This document shows positions 28,843-41,750 of a stretch of DNA of 64,000 bases, piece by piece. The notes beneath the pieces are model-generated. The model did no database searches. It had not been told where the DNA came from and worked only from the letters and a program-made list of their open reading frames with translations. Positions within the stretch are counted from its first letter, which is position 1. Each line of letters starts with the position of its first letter. The position numbers and the translations under genes were made by a program. Origin of the DNA: Caulobacter sp. (GTDB lineage: Bacteria; Pseudomonadota; Alphaproteobacteria; Caulobacterales; Caulobacteraceae); the NCBI GenBank assembly GCA_017745235.1, contig JAGHZU010000002.1, positions 124,001 through 188,000 of the forward strand. The letters run 5' to 3'.

Positions 28843-29916
28843 ATGACACAGCTGTTTTCGGGGTTTTCCGCGCAGACGCCCAGCCTCAGCGACCTGGACG
28901 GGCGGGCGCGCGACATCTTCCGCCGAGTGGTCGAGGCCTATCTGGAGACCGGGGAGCCGATCGGTTCGCGCACGCTGTCGCGCGACGTCTCGCTGTCGCC
29001 CGCCTCGATCCGCAACACCATGCAGGACCTGGCCCAGCTGGGCCTGCTGGACGCGCCCCACTCCAGCGCCGGGCGCATTCCAACCCATGCGGGGCTGCGC
29101 ATGTTCGTCGACGGCCTGCTGGAGGTGGGCGACATCGGCGAGGAGGAGCGGCGCGCGATCGAGGCCCGCCTCTACGCCCACGGCCGATCGTTCGAGGAGG
29201 CCATGGGCGAGGCCAGCGCCATCCTGTCGGGCCTGGCCGGCGGGGCCGGCATCGTCGTCACCCCGGCCCGGGAAGGCGGGGTCAAGCACGTGGAGTTCGT
29301 GGCCCTGGGGCCGGACCAGGCCCTGGCGATCATGGTGTTCGACGACGGCTCGGTCGAGAACCGGCTGATGAAGCGCTCGGCCGGCGTCACGCCCGCCGCC
29401 CTGCAGGAGGCCTCCAACTTCCTCAACGCCCGGCTGCGCGGCCGCACCCTGGGCGAGACCAAGGCCGAGATGGCCGCGGAGCTGGACAAGGCCCGCCGCG
29501 AACTCGACGCCGCCGCCGCCCGCCTGGTCGAGGACGGCCTAGCCGCCTGGAGCGGCGGCGAGGATCCCGACCGGGCCCTGATCGTGCGCGGCCGCGCCAA
29601 CCTGCTGGCCGACGCCGCCGCGCGCGAAGACCTGGAGCGCGTGCGCCGCCTGTTCGACGACCTGGAGCAGAAGGGGCAACTGATCGGCCTGCTGGACGAC
29701 GTCCGCACGGCCGAGGGCGTACGTATTTTCATCGGGGCGGAAACACGCCTGTTTTCGCTTTCGGGTTCCTCCTTGATCGCGGCGCCCTATATGACGGGCC
29801 GACAAAAGGTGTTGGGCGCGATCGGAGTCATCGGCCCTACGCGTTTGAACTACGCCCGGGTGATCCCGCTGGTGGATTATACCGCCCGCGTGCTCGGGCG
29901 GATGATGGACGGATAA
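28843..29916 (+). CDS. hrcA: Heat-inducible transcription repressor HrcA
   Basis: A 357-residue repressor that binds CIRCE elements, in Caulobacter ahead of groESL. N-terminal winged helix: [20 protein letters not shown] and [18 protein letters not shown], then the GAF-like core and the C-terminal [12 protein letters not shown] typical of the family. It forms an operon with grpE, 12 nt downstream, as known in Caulobacter. No CIRCE is visible in front of it. Confidence 0.96.
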   Translation: MTQLFSGFSAQTPSLSDLDGRARDIFRRVVEAYLETGEPIGSRTLSRDVSLSPASIRNTMQDLAQLGLLDAPHSSAGRIPTHAGLRMFVDGLLEVGDIGEEERRAIEARLYAHGRSFEEAMGEASAILSGLAGGAGIVVTPAREGGVKHVEFVALGPDQALAIMVFDDGSVENRLMKRSAGVTPAALQEASNFLNARLRGRTLGETKAEMAAELDKARRELDAAAARLVEDGLAAWSGGEDPDRALIVRGRANLLADAAAREDLERVRRLFDDLEQKGQLIGLLDDVRTAEGVRIFIGAETRLFSLSGSSLIAAPYMTGRQKVLGAIGVIGPTRLNYARVIPLVDYTARVLGRMMDG

Positions 29917-29928
29917 GGACTTTTCAAG

Positions 29929-30543
29929 ATGACCGACGACCATACGCCGGCCGAAGAGGTGGCTTTCGAGGCCGACGACGCCTCGCAGGAGATCGAAGCC
30001 CTGAAGCTCGAGGTGGCCGCCCTGAAGGACCAGGCCCTGCGCTTCGCCGCCGAGGCTGAAAACACCAAGCGCCGCGCCGAGCGGGAGATGAACGACGCGC
30101 GCGCCTATGCGATCCAGAAGTTCGCCCGCGACCTGCTGGGCGCGGCCGACAACCTTTCGCGCGCCACTGCCGCCAGCCCCCGTGATTCGCAGGACCCGGC
30201 GGTGAAGAACTTCATCATCGGCGTCGAAATGACCGAGAAGGAGCTGCAGGCTGCGTTCGAGCGCAACGGCCTCAAGCGCGTCGACCCGGCCAAGGGCGAG
30301 AAGTTCGACCCTCACCTGCACCAGGCCGTGATGGAGCAGCCGTCGACCGACGTCGCCGCCGGCGGCGTGATCCAGGTGCTGCAGGTCGGTTATGAGCTGC
30401 TGGGCCGCCTGGTGCGCCCGGCCATGGTGGCGGTGGCCGCCAAGGGCTCGACCGGGCCGGCCCCGGCCGAACCCAGCGCCGCGGCCAACCCCTACGCCGC
30501 GTCGGGCGACGACGCCGGCGGCTCGGTGGACACCAAGGCCTGA
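29929..30543 (+). CDS. grpE: GrpE, nucleotide exchange factor for DnaK
   Basis: A 204-residue cochaperone: acidic N terminus, long coiled coil (about residues 22-55, then ENTKRRAEREMNDARAYAI), and a C-terminal beta domain with HQAVMEQPS and GYELLGRLVRPAMVAVA. It releases ADP from DnaK. Slightly long N- and C-terminal tails, as usual in alphaproteobacteria. Follows hrcA by 12 nt; a clear terminator follows. Confidence 0.96.
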   Translation: MTDDHTPAEEVAFEADDASQEIEALKLEVAALKDQALRFAAEAENTKRRAEREMNDARAYAIQKFARDLLGAADNLSRATAASPRDSQDPAVKNFIIGVEMTEKELQAAFERNGLKRVDPAKGEKFDPHLHQAVMEQPSTDVAAGGVIQVLQVGYELLGRLVRPAMVAVAAKGSTGPAPAEPSAAANPYAASGDDAGGSVDTKA

Positions 30544-30551
30544 CGACGAAG

Positions 30552-30583
30552 ACCCCGCCCGGCCCGGCCTGGCGGGGTTTTCT
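30552..30583 (+). terminator. Rho-independent terminator after grpE
   Basis: ACCCCGCC (30552-30559) pairs with GGCGGGGT (30571-30578) across an 11-nt loop and runs into TTTTCT. It lies 9 nt after the grpE stop and ends the hrcA-grpE unit. Confidence 0.8.
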
Positions 30584-30704
30584 CTGAACCGCGCGGGCGG
30601 GCCCTCTTCCCCCCGCCAGTGTTTGCGGTAATGTCTCAAGTCCATTCCTTACGGGGCTTCGGGGGATTCTCTCGACGACGCGGCCCCGCGACCTGGACAG
30701 AGAA

Positions 30705-31823
30705 ATGAAGCTTACCATCGAGCGGGCGGCGCTGCTGAAGGCGCTGGGTCACGTGCAGAGCGTCGTCGAGCGCCGCAACACCATCCCGATCCTGTCCAAC
30801 ATCCTGCTGTCGGCCGACCGCGACCAGCTGTCGTTCTCGGCCACGGACCTCGACATGGAGATCATCGACGAGGGCCTGGCCCAGATCGACGTTCCCGGCC
30901 AGATCACCGCTCCGGCCCACACGCTGTACGAGATCGTCCGCAAGCTGCCAGACGGTTCCGACGTCAGCCTGTCGTTCAGCGGCGACGATCCGCGCCTGGT
31001 CATCCAGGCCGGCCGCTCGCGCTTCAACCTGCCTGTCCTGCCGGCCGGCGACTTCCCGGTGATGAGCAGCGACGGCCTGTCGGGCCGCATCGCGGTGGAC
31101 ACCAACGAGCTGATCCGCCTGATCGACAAGACCCGCTTCGCGATCTCGACGGAAGAGACCCGTTACTACCTCAACGGCCTCTACCTCCACACCGTCAACG
31201 AGGGCGACAAGACCAAGCTGCGCGCCGTGGCGACCGACGGTCACCGCCTGGCGCTGGCCGAAATGGACGCCCCCGAGGGCGCTGCCGGCCTGCCCGGCAT
31301 CATCGTGCCCCGCAAGACCATCCAGGAGGCCCGCCGCCTGATGGAATCGGCCGGCGAGCAGGTCGACCTGCAGGTCTCCGCCCAGAAGGTGCGCTTCGAG
31401 TTCGGCCAAGCGGCCCTGACGTCCAAGGTCATCGACGGCGCCTTCCCCGACTATCTGCGCGTGATCCCGCGCGACAACGCCAAGATCCTGACGCTGGACA
31501 ACGACCTGTTCGCCAAGGCCGTGGACCGTGTGGCCACCATCTCGGCCGAGAAGAGCCGCTCGGTGAAGCTGGCCGTCGAGCCGGGCCGCATCACCCTGAC
31601 GGTGCGCAACATGGAAGCCGGCCAGGCCGTGGAAGAGGTCGAGGTCGATTACGACGGCGAGCCCTTCGAGATCGGCTTCAACGCCCGTTACCTGCTGGAC
31701 GTCTGCGGCCAGATCGCCGGCCCGCAGGCCGAGTTCCGCTTCGCCGACCCGGCCTCGCCGACCCTGGTGGTCGACCCGGTCGATCCGGGCGTGAAGTACG
31801 TGCTGATGCCGCTGCGGGTGTAG
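30705..31823 (+). CDS. dnaN: DNA polymerase III beta subunit (sliding clamp)
   Basis: A 372-residue ring-clamp protein with three repeated domains. N terminus MKLTIERAALLKALGHVQSV, NTIPILSNILL and ATDLDMEI are typical, and the C terminus ends with the clamp motif YVLMPLRV. It tethers the replicase to DNA. In Caulobacter dnaN is apart from dnaA and close to recF and gyrB, exactly as here. It has its own terminator. Confidence 0.97.
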   Translation: MKLTIERAALLKALGHVQSVVERRNTIPILSNILLSADRDQLSFSATDLDMEIIDEGLAQIDVPGQITAPAHTLYEIVRKLPDGSDVSLSFSGDDPRLVIQAGRSRFNLPVLPAGDFPVMSSDGLSGRIAVDTNELIRLIDKTRFAISTEETRYYLNGLYLHTVNEGDKTKLRAVATDGHRLALAEMDAPEGAAGLPGIIVPRKTIQEARRLMESAGEQVDLQVSAQKVRFEFGQAALTSKVIDGAFPDYLRVIPRDNAKILTLDNDLFAKAVDRVATISAEKSRSVKLAVEPGRITLTVRNMEAGQAVEEVEVDYDGEPFEIGFNARYLLDVCGQIAGPQAEFRFADPASPTLVVDPVDPGVKYVLMPLRV

Positions 31824-31846
31824 ACTTCCCGCACGGACCCCAAACG

Positions 31847-31873
31847 AAACGGGCGCCCGATGGGCGCCCGTTT
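31847..31873 (+). terminator. Rho-independent terminator after dnaN
   Basis: A perfect 12-bp stem, AAACGGGCGCCC (31847-31858) with GGGCGCCCGTTT (31862-31873), loop GAT, followed by TG. It is 23 nt after the dnaN stop. Confidence 0.85.
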
Positions 31874-31983
31874 TGCGTCGCAGCCTTCCCTGAGGGGTGA
31901 GGGCCTCGGCAAGTCGATGGTCGGGGGAAGCAACCCACCGCACAACGGACCTCCGCCATCGCTCCCTCATGGGAAGCCGCCGC

Positions 31984-32112
31984 TCAGGCCACGCCCATCC
32001 ACCGGGCGCATAGCCAAAGCACGCCGAATATCACGGCCCAGCCTATGGCGATGCCCAGTTCCGGATTGCTCTGCCACCAATGGCGCGGCGCGCCCAGAAG
32101 CCTGTTTCTCAT
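31984..32112 (-). CDS. Possible 42-residue membrane protein
   Basis: The ATG at 32112 has a strong ribosome site (GGGGAGG, about 8 nt upstream on the minus strand). The product has a basic, tryptophan-rich N terminus and one membrane helix (about residues 21-38). It sits between dnaN and the glyoxalase gene on the opposite strand. The clear ribosome site and helix make it more likely real than a shadow; no function can be given. Confidence 0.55.
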   Translation of the reverse strand: MRNRLLGAPRHWWQSNPELGIAIGWAVIFGVLWLCARWMGVA

Positions 32113-32285
32113 CGTGCCCTCCCCAGGGTTTGTTACCGTTATTCGGCGCCGGGAACGCCGTTCGCGCAAGCAACCTCCGGTTTGGTCCGCTCGCCTGCGG
32201 CGACCGGACGCGGAGGTTCGACGCCCTTGCCCGCGCCTTGCCCGGTGGCTAGCCTCCGTTGCGCAAGAAAACGGGAGGACTACGC

Positions 32286-32660
32286 ATGGCCAAGGTCAGC
32301 TACATGACCGTGGGTTCCAACAAGCTGGAGGAGGCCAAGGCCTTCTACGACGCCCTGCTGGGCTCGATCGGCATGAAGGCGCTCTACGAACATCCGTCGG
32401 GCGGCCGGCTCTATCGCGGCAAGGACACCGGACTGTTCGGGGTGCTGGGCCCCTACGACGGCAACGAGGCCTGCGTCGGCAACGGCACCATGGGCGGCTT
32501 CAACTTCGACACCCGCGAGGAGGTGGACGCCTTCCACGCCAAGGCGCTGGAACTGGGCGGCACGTGCGAGGGCGCGCCAGGCGAGCGCGTGGCGGGGACC
32601 TATTTCGCCTATTTCCGCGATCTCGATGGCAATAAGCTCTGCGGCTACAAGTTCGGCTGA
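32286..32660 (+). CDS. VOC-family (glyoxalase/bleomycin-resistance-like) protein
   Basis: A 124-residue single-domain VOC protein with two beta-alpha-beta-beta-beta halves: [19 protein letters not shown] at the start and [16 protein letters not shown] at the end, the latter typical of the metal-binding C-terminal half. Start ATG at 32286 follows a GGGAGG ribosome site (about 32272). The substrate is unknown; such proteins are lyases or binding proteins. Confidence 0.8.
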   Translation: MAKVSYMTVGSNKLEEAKAFYDALLGSIGMKALYEHPSGGRLYRGKDTGLFGVLGPYDGNEACVGNGTMGGFNFDTREEVDAFHAKALELGGTCEGAPGERVAGTYFAYFRDLDGNKLCGYKFG

Positions 32661-32666
32661 CGCCGA

Positions 32667-32694
32667 CGGGGACATGCGCGTGCGCATGTCCCCG
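32667..32694. terminator. Perfect 13-bp inverted repeat before recF
   Basis: CGGGGACATGCGC (32667-32679) and GCGCATGTCCCCG (32682-32694) are exact reverse complements around GT. It lies 6 nt after the VOC gene and 49 nt before recF. No T run, so it may act as a terminator or a binding site. Confidence 0.55.
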
Positions 32695-32743
32695 CCTGAA
32701 CGTTCTGGGCTGCGCCGACGCGGCGAAGTGCTATGAGGGCGCC

Positions 32744-36380
<3,637 letters not shown>

Positions 36381-36400
36381 GATCTCAGGCCCGCTGGACC

Positions 36401-36452
36401 GCGTCACGATAGATGAGAATTGATCCACGATAGATGAGACCGCGCGTCACGC
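36401..36452 (+). repeat. Compound direct repeat just after gyrB
   Basis: CACGATAGATGAGA occurs at 36406-36419 and again at 36427-36440 (21 nt apart, two helical turns), and CGCGTCACG occurs at 36401-36409 and 36444-36452, bracketing the pair. It starts 21 nt after the gyrB stop. It could be an operator with two sites, or a scar of insertion. Confidence 0.7.
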
Positions 36453-36540
36453 ATTTGAGAACTGGACTAGCAGGCTGATCATGCCGCAAGGCTTTGAGCG
36501 CAGTCGCATGATCGGTAACTGGCGGTACGCCGTGTTTCAG

Positions 36541-36567
36541 GAAAGGGCCAGCACAGCTGGCCCTTTC
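36541..36567 (+). terminator. Strong hairpin, probable terminator of recF-gyrB
   Basis: GAAAGGGCCAGC (36541-36552) and GCTGGCCCTTTC (36556-36567) form a perfect 12-bp stem with loop ACA, followed by GCTTTCGC. It is 160 nt after gyrB and shaped like an intrinsic terminator with a weak T tract. Confidence 0.65.
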
Positions 36568-36891
36568 GCTTTCGCATCTCTGGATGGCTGGCATAGATTT
36601 GAAGCTGGCTTCGTGAGCCTCAGGCCAGGTCGAAATTTAAAAATCCGACATCCGGAGCTGACTCATCGCCGGAGTTGGGAAGGTCCGCTATTGGCAGCCC
36701 CATTCTAGGCGAAGGCGACGTCGACAAACGCTACCCTTGATGAACGGGAGAGCTCCAGCACCCGCTTGAGTTTCATGATGGTCGCGGACTATCGTTCGGC
36801 GGGGGGAGCGCAATGCCAAGTTCAACAGTCGGAATGAGACGCGCCTTGGACGGTGGCCGCGCGCTGGCGATCCTGGCCGTACGATCCTAAA

Positions 36892-39800
36892 ATGATTAAT
36901 CTCGACTACCGCGCTGACTTGCTGGGCAACATCCAGCAGGCGTTGACCGGCCTTCAGGGCTTTGAGGTCATGGCGCTAGAATTGGTCCAGAACGCCGACG
37001 ACGCCGGCGCCGCCAAGCTCGTGTTCGATGTTCGCGACGACGCCTTGGTCGTGCGCAATGATGCCGGCTTCACCAGTTGTGGCCTGACCACCGTCGCATG
37101 CCCTTGGGAACATGGGGGCGACCCCGAAGGCGCTTTGCGGCCCTGTAATTTCCACGCGATCTCGCTGATGGGCGCGCGCAGCAAGATTCGGACCGGGTCT
37201 CAGATCGGCCGTTTCGGCATCGGCTTCGTGTCCGTCTACCAGATCACCGACGAGCCCGTCATTCGTTCGGCGGGCGTCGAAATGCGACTCGATCCTTACC
37301 TGGGCAAGAGCATCACCAGCACCATACCGCTGGCCCCCGTTACCGAGTTCGAGCTTCGCTGGGCTTCGGCCCCCTCTCGGGTCAGAACCGGCCTCAACGC
37401 CTCGATCACCCCAGACGATGTCGTCCCGACGATGGCTGCGGCCATCGCCGACGTCATGTCGCGCGGCCTTCTGTTCCTGCGCCACTTGCAGCGGGTCGAG
37501 CTGCATCAGAACGGCGTGCTGCAGCACGCCGTTACGCTGGCCAGGACCGACGAGGTGGTCACTCTTTCGACCCAACCGGCCGGGGACTCCCAAACCTGGC
37601 AGGTGCTCCGGAAGGACGCGCGAGCCCTGGTGGAGGCGCGAGGCCTCTACACCGACTACCCGGCGCTGGTGGATCTGGATCGTTCCACCGAGGTGCAGCT
37701 GGCGATCCCGCTGGGCGACGAACCGATCGACGGGCGCCTCTATGCTTACCTGCCGACCGATCAATCGTCGAGATTGCCGCTGCATATCAACGCGGATTTC
37801 TTCCCGCACTCAAACCGACGGGCCATCGTCCTGGACGGCCGGCAGCACGACCGGCCGTGGAATGAAATCCTCCTGGAAACCGCGGCCGACGCCATCGCCG
37901 AGAACTTCGAAAGCTTGCGCCAGGCCCTCGGACACCGACGTCTCTGGGTTTTGGGCGGCGCGGCCTATGCGATGCGGGACACGCGCGCGTTCGAACCGTT
38001 CTGGAAGCAGTTCTCGGCGGCGGCCGCGCAGGTCGACAGCATCTGGACCATCAAGGAAGAATGGCGACCGGCCGGCGAAGCCCTCCTGGCCGCCGAGGTG
38101 CTTACTGCTGATCAAAAGATCGCCGTCGCGGATCTTGGCTTGGACATCCTCCATGAGGATCTGCGTGGCTACTACAACGCCCTCCAGACCTTGGGCGCCA
38201 AACCGCTGCGCCTTCCGGTCGTCATTGACCGCCTGGACGCTGGGTTCACGACGACCGACGCGCCGACGGTCTCGCTCGTTCCGCTCTGGCAGGCCTTGGA
38301 CTATCTGGGCGCCAATCCGGGCCAGCCGCCGTTTGTCCCACCGGCTCTGGTTGATCGCCTGAAGGCCATTCCGTTTTGCAGGGACGTGGACGGCGCCCGC
38401 GGAGCTCTACGAGATCTCTGGCGACCAGCCGAGGGCGTAACCGCCTCCGATGTCCGCACCTATATCCCGGGCTGTCGCTTCGCCGATCCGCAGATCCTGT
38501 CGCTCGGCTGGCTGGGTCCGAAGGTCGCTGAGTATGCCTTCGACGATCTGGCTCGGGATCTCGCCGCGACGATTACCTCGGTCGACGTCGCCGAGCGTGT
38601 GATCGGCCTCAGACTGGTCGACGCGGAGCGTTTCTACGGTCTGCTTTCGGCGTTCGAAGTGAAATCGGATGGCCTGGCGGACTCTTTGCTTGCTGAAACG
38701 CCGATCCTACGGACGGGTATCGGGTTCGCGGCTCCCTCGCGGGTCCAGATGCCGGGCGGGTTCATCGATCCCATCGGCCATTTCGACCTGATGGATATGT
38801 CGATCGTCGACGATCGCATGCGTCGCGTGGCCCGGGATGGTCTGGGCGTGGGCGTGCTGACCTTCCAGGCCTATGTCGAAGATCACCTGGAGGCCATTCT
38901 CGAGGGCCAGCCCAGTCTCGCGCAGTACCGCGAGCTGCTCATCCAGATCGCCCGAAATTCGTCCCATCTGGATGTGGATGGCGGCATCAGGGCGCTGGCG
39001 AAGGTCGCCTTCGTACGCAATCGGGTCGGGGGCTGGTCGCGGCCCAGGGACTGCTACTACTGGAGCCCGACGCTGGAAGCGTTGCTCGGGGAGGAAGGTA
39101 GCCACTGGGTTGATGAAGGCTGGATGCCGCCAGGCGCGGACGGCGCGCGCTTGCGGGACCTTTTTGAAGTTCAGCTGGGGATGGAAACGCGCGTTTCCAT
39201 GGCTGACGCGGTTGCCAGGATCGGAGACGTCGTCGCCCCGGAATGGTCCGAGCCGGCGATCCGGATCGTCAATAGGGTGACGCGCTATATCCTGGAGCGG
39301 TTCGCCAGCCTGTCGCCCGAGCAGAGGCTGGCGCTTCGGCCGCTTCAAACCCTGAAGTGGTTGCCTGCATCCCTGAACGGGGACCGGCTGCCAGAGCCGA
39401 TGGCGCCAAACCAGATCTATCGTTCATTCCGGGCCACCGGCTTTTCGACGCAAGTCCCGGTGGTCGATTTGCCCGTCATGCGCGGGACCCAGGCGCGGTT
39501 CCTGGTCGACTTCCTCGAGTTCCTGGAGATGCCAGCGGAGCCGCCTACAGCCGTGATCGTCGCCCACCTGCAGGCCTGCATGGCGGCCAACGCGCCGGCC
39601 CAGGACACGGTCTATGCGATGCTGCAGGAGCGCCTGACCGACGGCGACAGCGAGGTCATCGACACTCTGAAGGACCGGGCCTGCATCTATGACAGCGACA
39701 AGGGCCGCTATTACCTTCCGCGCGACGTCTTCTGGATCCACCCGCCTTTCGGGGGACGTTGGCGCAACGCCACCGAGCGTATGCGCACCCGCATGGGGCT

Positions 39801-41748
39801 CTATAGCCGGCTGGGGGTGAAAGAAGCGCCGACGGCCGAGGACTATGCCCATCTGCTCGTCGAGATCGGCCGGCAGGGCCAGGTCGGCCCGGAGGACGCG
39901 GCCGTTCATGCGCAATGTCTTCTGCGACTGGCGACTGACCTGGAGATCGACCCGTCTGTCGAAGTGGTGCTGGGGGAAATCGCCGACGGGCCGGTGCTTC
40001 TCAATCTGCTGGACGCGTCCATCCTTCCCGACGCGGCGGTCTGGCTCGACAGCGAGGCGCTGTCGACACCCTTCCAGGGTGGGCTTGATGCGCATCTGGT
40101 CAGGCCGCCGGCCGTTCCACGTTCAACGGCTGCGCGACTCTTTCGAGCGCTGGGCTGCGCGCCGCTGTCAGAAGCCGCTCGCCTGACCCTGGCCAACGAG
40201 CCGGACCGCGCGCCGGAAGATCGGGCGACTGCGGCCCTGCACGACCGCGCCGACCTCTTGCTGTGGCTAGCGCCGACGCCGGAGGTCGCCTCGGCCCTGC
40301 GCGAAATCCTCGCCGGGATACGGGTGGTGTCCACCCTGTCCCTACAGGTGCGCAGCGAGCTATTCAGATCCGAGCCGCCTATCCCGTCCTCGCCCAGCGC
40401 CGCCAACGCGTTCCTCGACGGCGAAACGTTGGAACTCCATGTGCGTGCGGAGCCTGGAAGCTCGGCGGACTGGCCTTCGATATTCCGGGCCATTTTCGCC
40501 CAGCTGGAGCGATACACGCACGGACTCGATATTCCTCCTCTGGTCATGACCGCCTCCTACGTCGTGTCCATCGCGACCCGCGAAGAGGCCAAGCTGGCGT
40601 TGACGGCCTCGGAGTTCAAAGCGCCGGTGGCCCAGATCGACCCGCTGCCCGCCGTCGAGGCGATCGGCGACGCAGCGCCAGATGTCGAAGACGACGCGGT
40701 CCTTGAAGACGGCGACGTCACGGCCTTGGAAGATCAGGCCGGCGATCAGCATGACACCATGGACGACCCAAGTTCGTCCGCCATCGTTGACGACGCCATC
40801 GAACCCATCAGCGGGGAGACCAGCGCCCAGCCCGGCCCGGCGGATTATCCAGCTGGTGACACCGGCGGCGAGGCGTGGGTGGATCAGGATGTGGTCGACG
40901 AGGCCGACGTTCACGAACCTCAAGCCGAGCCGCGCGGAGGGCAGGAGGACTTCACGTCTCGGCGCGGCTCTGGCGAATTTGGCGCCGAGTCGTCGCCATC
41001 AAATGGCGCTGGCCAGCAGCCCGGCTCCTCTGGTGGCGGGGGATCTGGCGGGGGATCTGGCGGCGGCTGGACGGGGTCTCGCCGCGTGACCCACGTGGAT
41101 GGCGAGGTGCGGCGGTCGCGGATGCTTGCCTATGTCGTCACCGAGACCCATGACCATCGCACCTCCGATGACGACAGGCAGGAACAAGCCGATCGATCCA
41201 GGGAGCTCAACGCCCGGATTGATGCGGCCGCTGTCGCCGCCGTCATCGACTATGAGCGCGCTCGAGGTTGGGCGCCGCAGGAACAGCCGCACGGCAACCC
41301 TGGCTTCGACGTCATCTCGATGGGCCCCAGTGGCGGACGCAGGCTAATCGAGATCAAGGGCTTGCACGCCGATTGGACCGCTCGGGGCATTAAGCTGTCC
41401 TCGGTGCAGTTCTCGACCGCTCAGGCCTATCCCGGGGAGTATTGGATCTATGTCGTAGAGCAGGCGCTGGACGCCGATCAGCGCGCCGTGACGGCGATCG
41501 CCAACCCTTTCTCCAAGGTGGCCGAGTATTGGTTCGACGACGGCTGGCGCGGCGTCGCCGAAGATCGTCCTCAGCCTGAAAGCGGCGCCATCCGCGAAGG
41601 TCAGCGTGTCCGACATGAAACCTGGGGGGCGGGCGAGATCGTCGAAATCCATCACGGCGGCCTCGCGCCCAGCGTCACCGTTGATTTTGGGGAAACCCAT
41701 GGACGCCGTCGCGTGCCCGCCACCGGCGCCCTGATGATCTTGGACTAG
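36892..41748 (+). CDS. Giant sacsin-like GHKL ATPase with DUF3883-type nuclease fold and Tudor-like end
   Basis: The product has about 1,618 residues. Residues 1-250 form a sacsin-type Hsp90-like ATPase: ELVQNADDAGA (Asn34, Asp37), then GRFGIGFVSVY (107-117); the first glycine box is non-canonical (RNDAGF). A long middle region has no motif I know. Residues about 1230-1410 are an acidic then Gly/Ser-rich linker. Residues about 1425-1560 look like a DUF3883-type restriction-endonuclease fold, with Asp1473 (GFDVIS), Glu1487 and Lys1489 (IEIKG). Residues 1564-1618 resemble the C-terminal Tudor-like domain of UvrD/PcrA helicases (GQRVRHETWGAGEIVEI). The next gene starts 2 nt later and encodes a NERD-UvrD helicase, so both likely work together. 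I used the ATG at 36892; a GTG at 36853 would add 13 residues, and neither has a clear ribosome site. A defence role is inferred. Confidence 0.75.
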   Translation: MINLDYRADLLGNIQQALTGLQGFEVMALELVQNADDAGAAKLVFDVRDDALVVRNDAGFTSCGLTTVACPWEHGGDPEGALRPCNFHAISLMGARSKIRTGSQIGRFGIGFVSVYQITDEPVIRSAGVEMRLDPYLGKSITSTIPLAPVTEFELRWASAPSRVRTGLNASITPDDVVPTMAAAIADVMSRGLLFLRHLQRVELHQNGVLQHAVTLARTDEVVTLSTQPAGDSQTWQVLRKDARALVEARGLYTDYPALVDLDRSTEVQLAIPLGDEPIDGRLYAYLPTDQSSRLPLHINADFFPHSNRRAIVLDGRQHDRPWNEILLETAADAIAENFESLRQALGHRRLWVLGGAAYAMRDTRAFEPFWKQFSAAAAQVDSIWTIKEEWRPAGEALLAAEVLTADQKIAVADLGLDILHEDLRGYYNALQTLGAKPLRLPVVIDRLDAGFTTTDAPTVSLVPLWQALDYLGANPGQPPFVPPALVDRLKAIPFCRDVDGARGALRDLWRPAEGVTASDVRTYIPGCRFADPQILSLGWLGPKVAEYAFDDLARDLAATITSVDVAERVIGLRLVDAERFYGLLSAFEVKSDGLADSLLAETPILRTGIGFAAPSRVQMPGGFIDPIGHFDLMDMSIVDDRMRRVARDGLGVGVLTFQAYVEDHLEAILEGQPSLAQYRELLIQIARNSSHLDVDGGIRALAKVAFVRNRVGGWSRPRDCYYWSPTLEALLGEEGSHWVDEGWMPPGADGARLRDLFEVQLGMETRVSMADAVARIGDVVAPEWSEPAIRIVNRVTRYILERFASLSPEQRLALRPLQTLKWLPASLNGDRLPEPMAPNQIYRSFRATGFSTQVPVVDLPVMRGTQARFLVDFLEFLEMPAEPPTAVIVAHLQACMAANAPAQDTVYAMLQERLTDGDSEVIDTLKDRACIYDSDKGRYYLPRDVFWIHPPFGGRWRNATERMRTRMGLYSRLGVKEAPTAEDYAHLLVEIGRQGQVGPEDAAVHAQCLLRLATDLEIDPSVEVVLGEIADGPVLLNLLDASILPDAAVWLDSEALSTPFQGGLDAHLVRPPAVPRSTAARLFRALGCAPLSEAARLTLANEPDRAPEDRATAALHDRADLLLWLAPTPEVASALREILAGIRVVSTLSLQVRSELFRSEPPIPSSPSAANAFLDGETLELHVRAEPGSSADWPSIFRAIFAQLERYTHGLDIPPLVMTASYVVSIATREEAKLALTASEFKAPVAQIDPLPAVEAIGDAAPDVEDDAVLEDGDVTALEDQAGDQHDTMDDPSSSAIVDDAIEPISGETSAQPGPADYPAGDTGGEAWVDQDVVDEADVHEPQAEPRGGQEDFTSRRGSGEFGAESSPSNGAGQQPGSSGGGGSGGGSGGGWTGSRRVTHVDGEVRRSRMLAYVVTETHDHRTSDDDRQEQADRSRELNARIDAAAVAAVIDYERARGWAPQEQPHGNPGFDVISMGPSGGRRLIEIKGLHADWTARGIKLSSVQFSTAQAYPGEYWIYVVEQALDADQRAVTAIANPFSKVAEYWFDDGWRGVAEDRPQPESGAIREGQRVRHETWGAGEIVEIHHGGLAPSVTVDFGETHGRRRVPATGALMILD

Positions 41749-41750
41749 CC

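Larger units (their letters stand above)
36381..36891. other. 511-nt non-coding left end of the accessory island
   Basis: No convincing gene. It holds a compound direct repeat (36401-36452), a strong hairpin (36541-36567) and, from about 36600 on, DNA that is clearly less GC-rich than the gyrB side. A 75-codon open frame (36481-36708) runs through the hairpin and has no family look. This is the junction between core chromosome and island. Confidence 0.6.

Noticed and set aside
36481..36708. 75-codon frame after gyrB
   Set aside because: It runs through a perfect 12-bp hairpin, lacks a ribosome site and has no family look.
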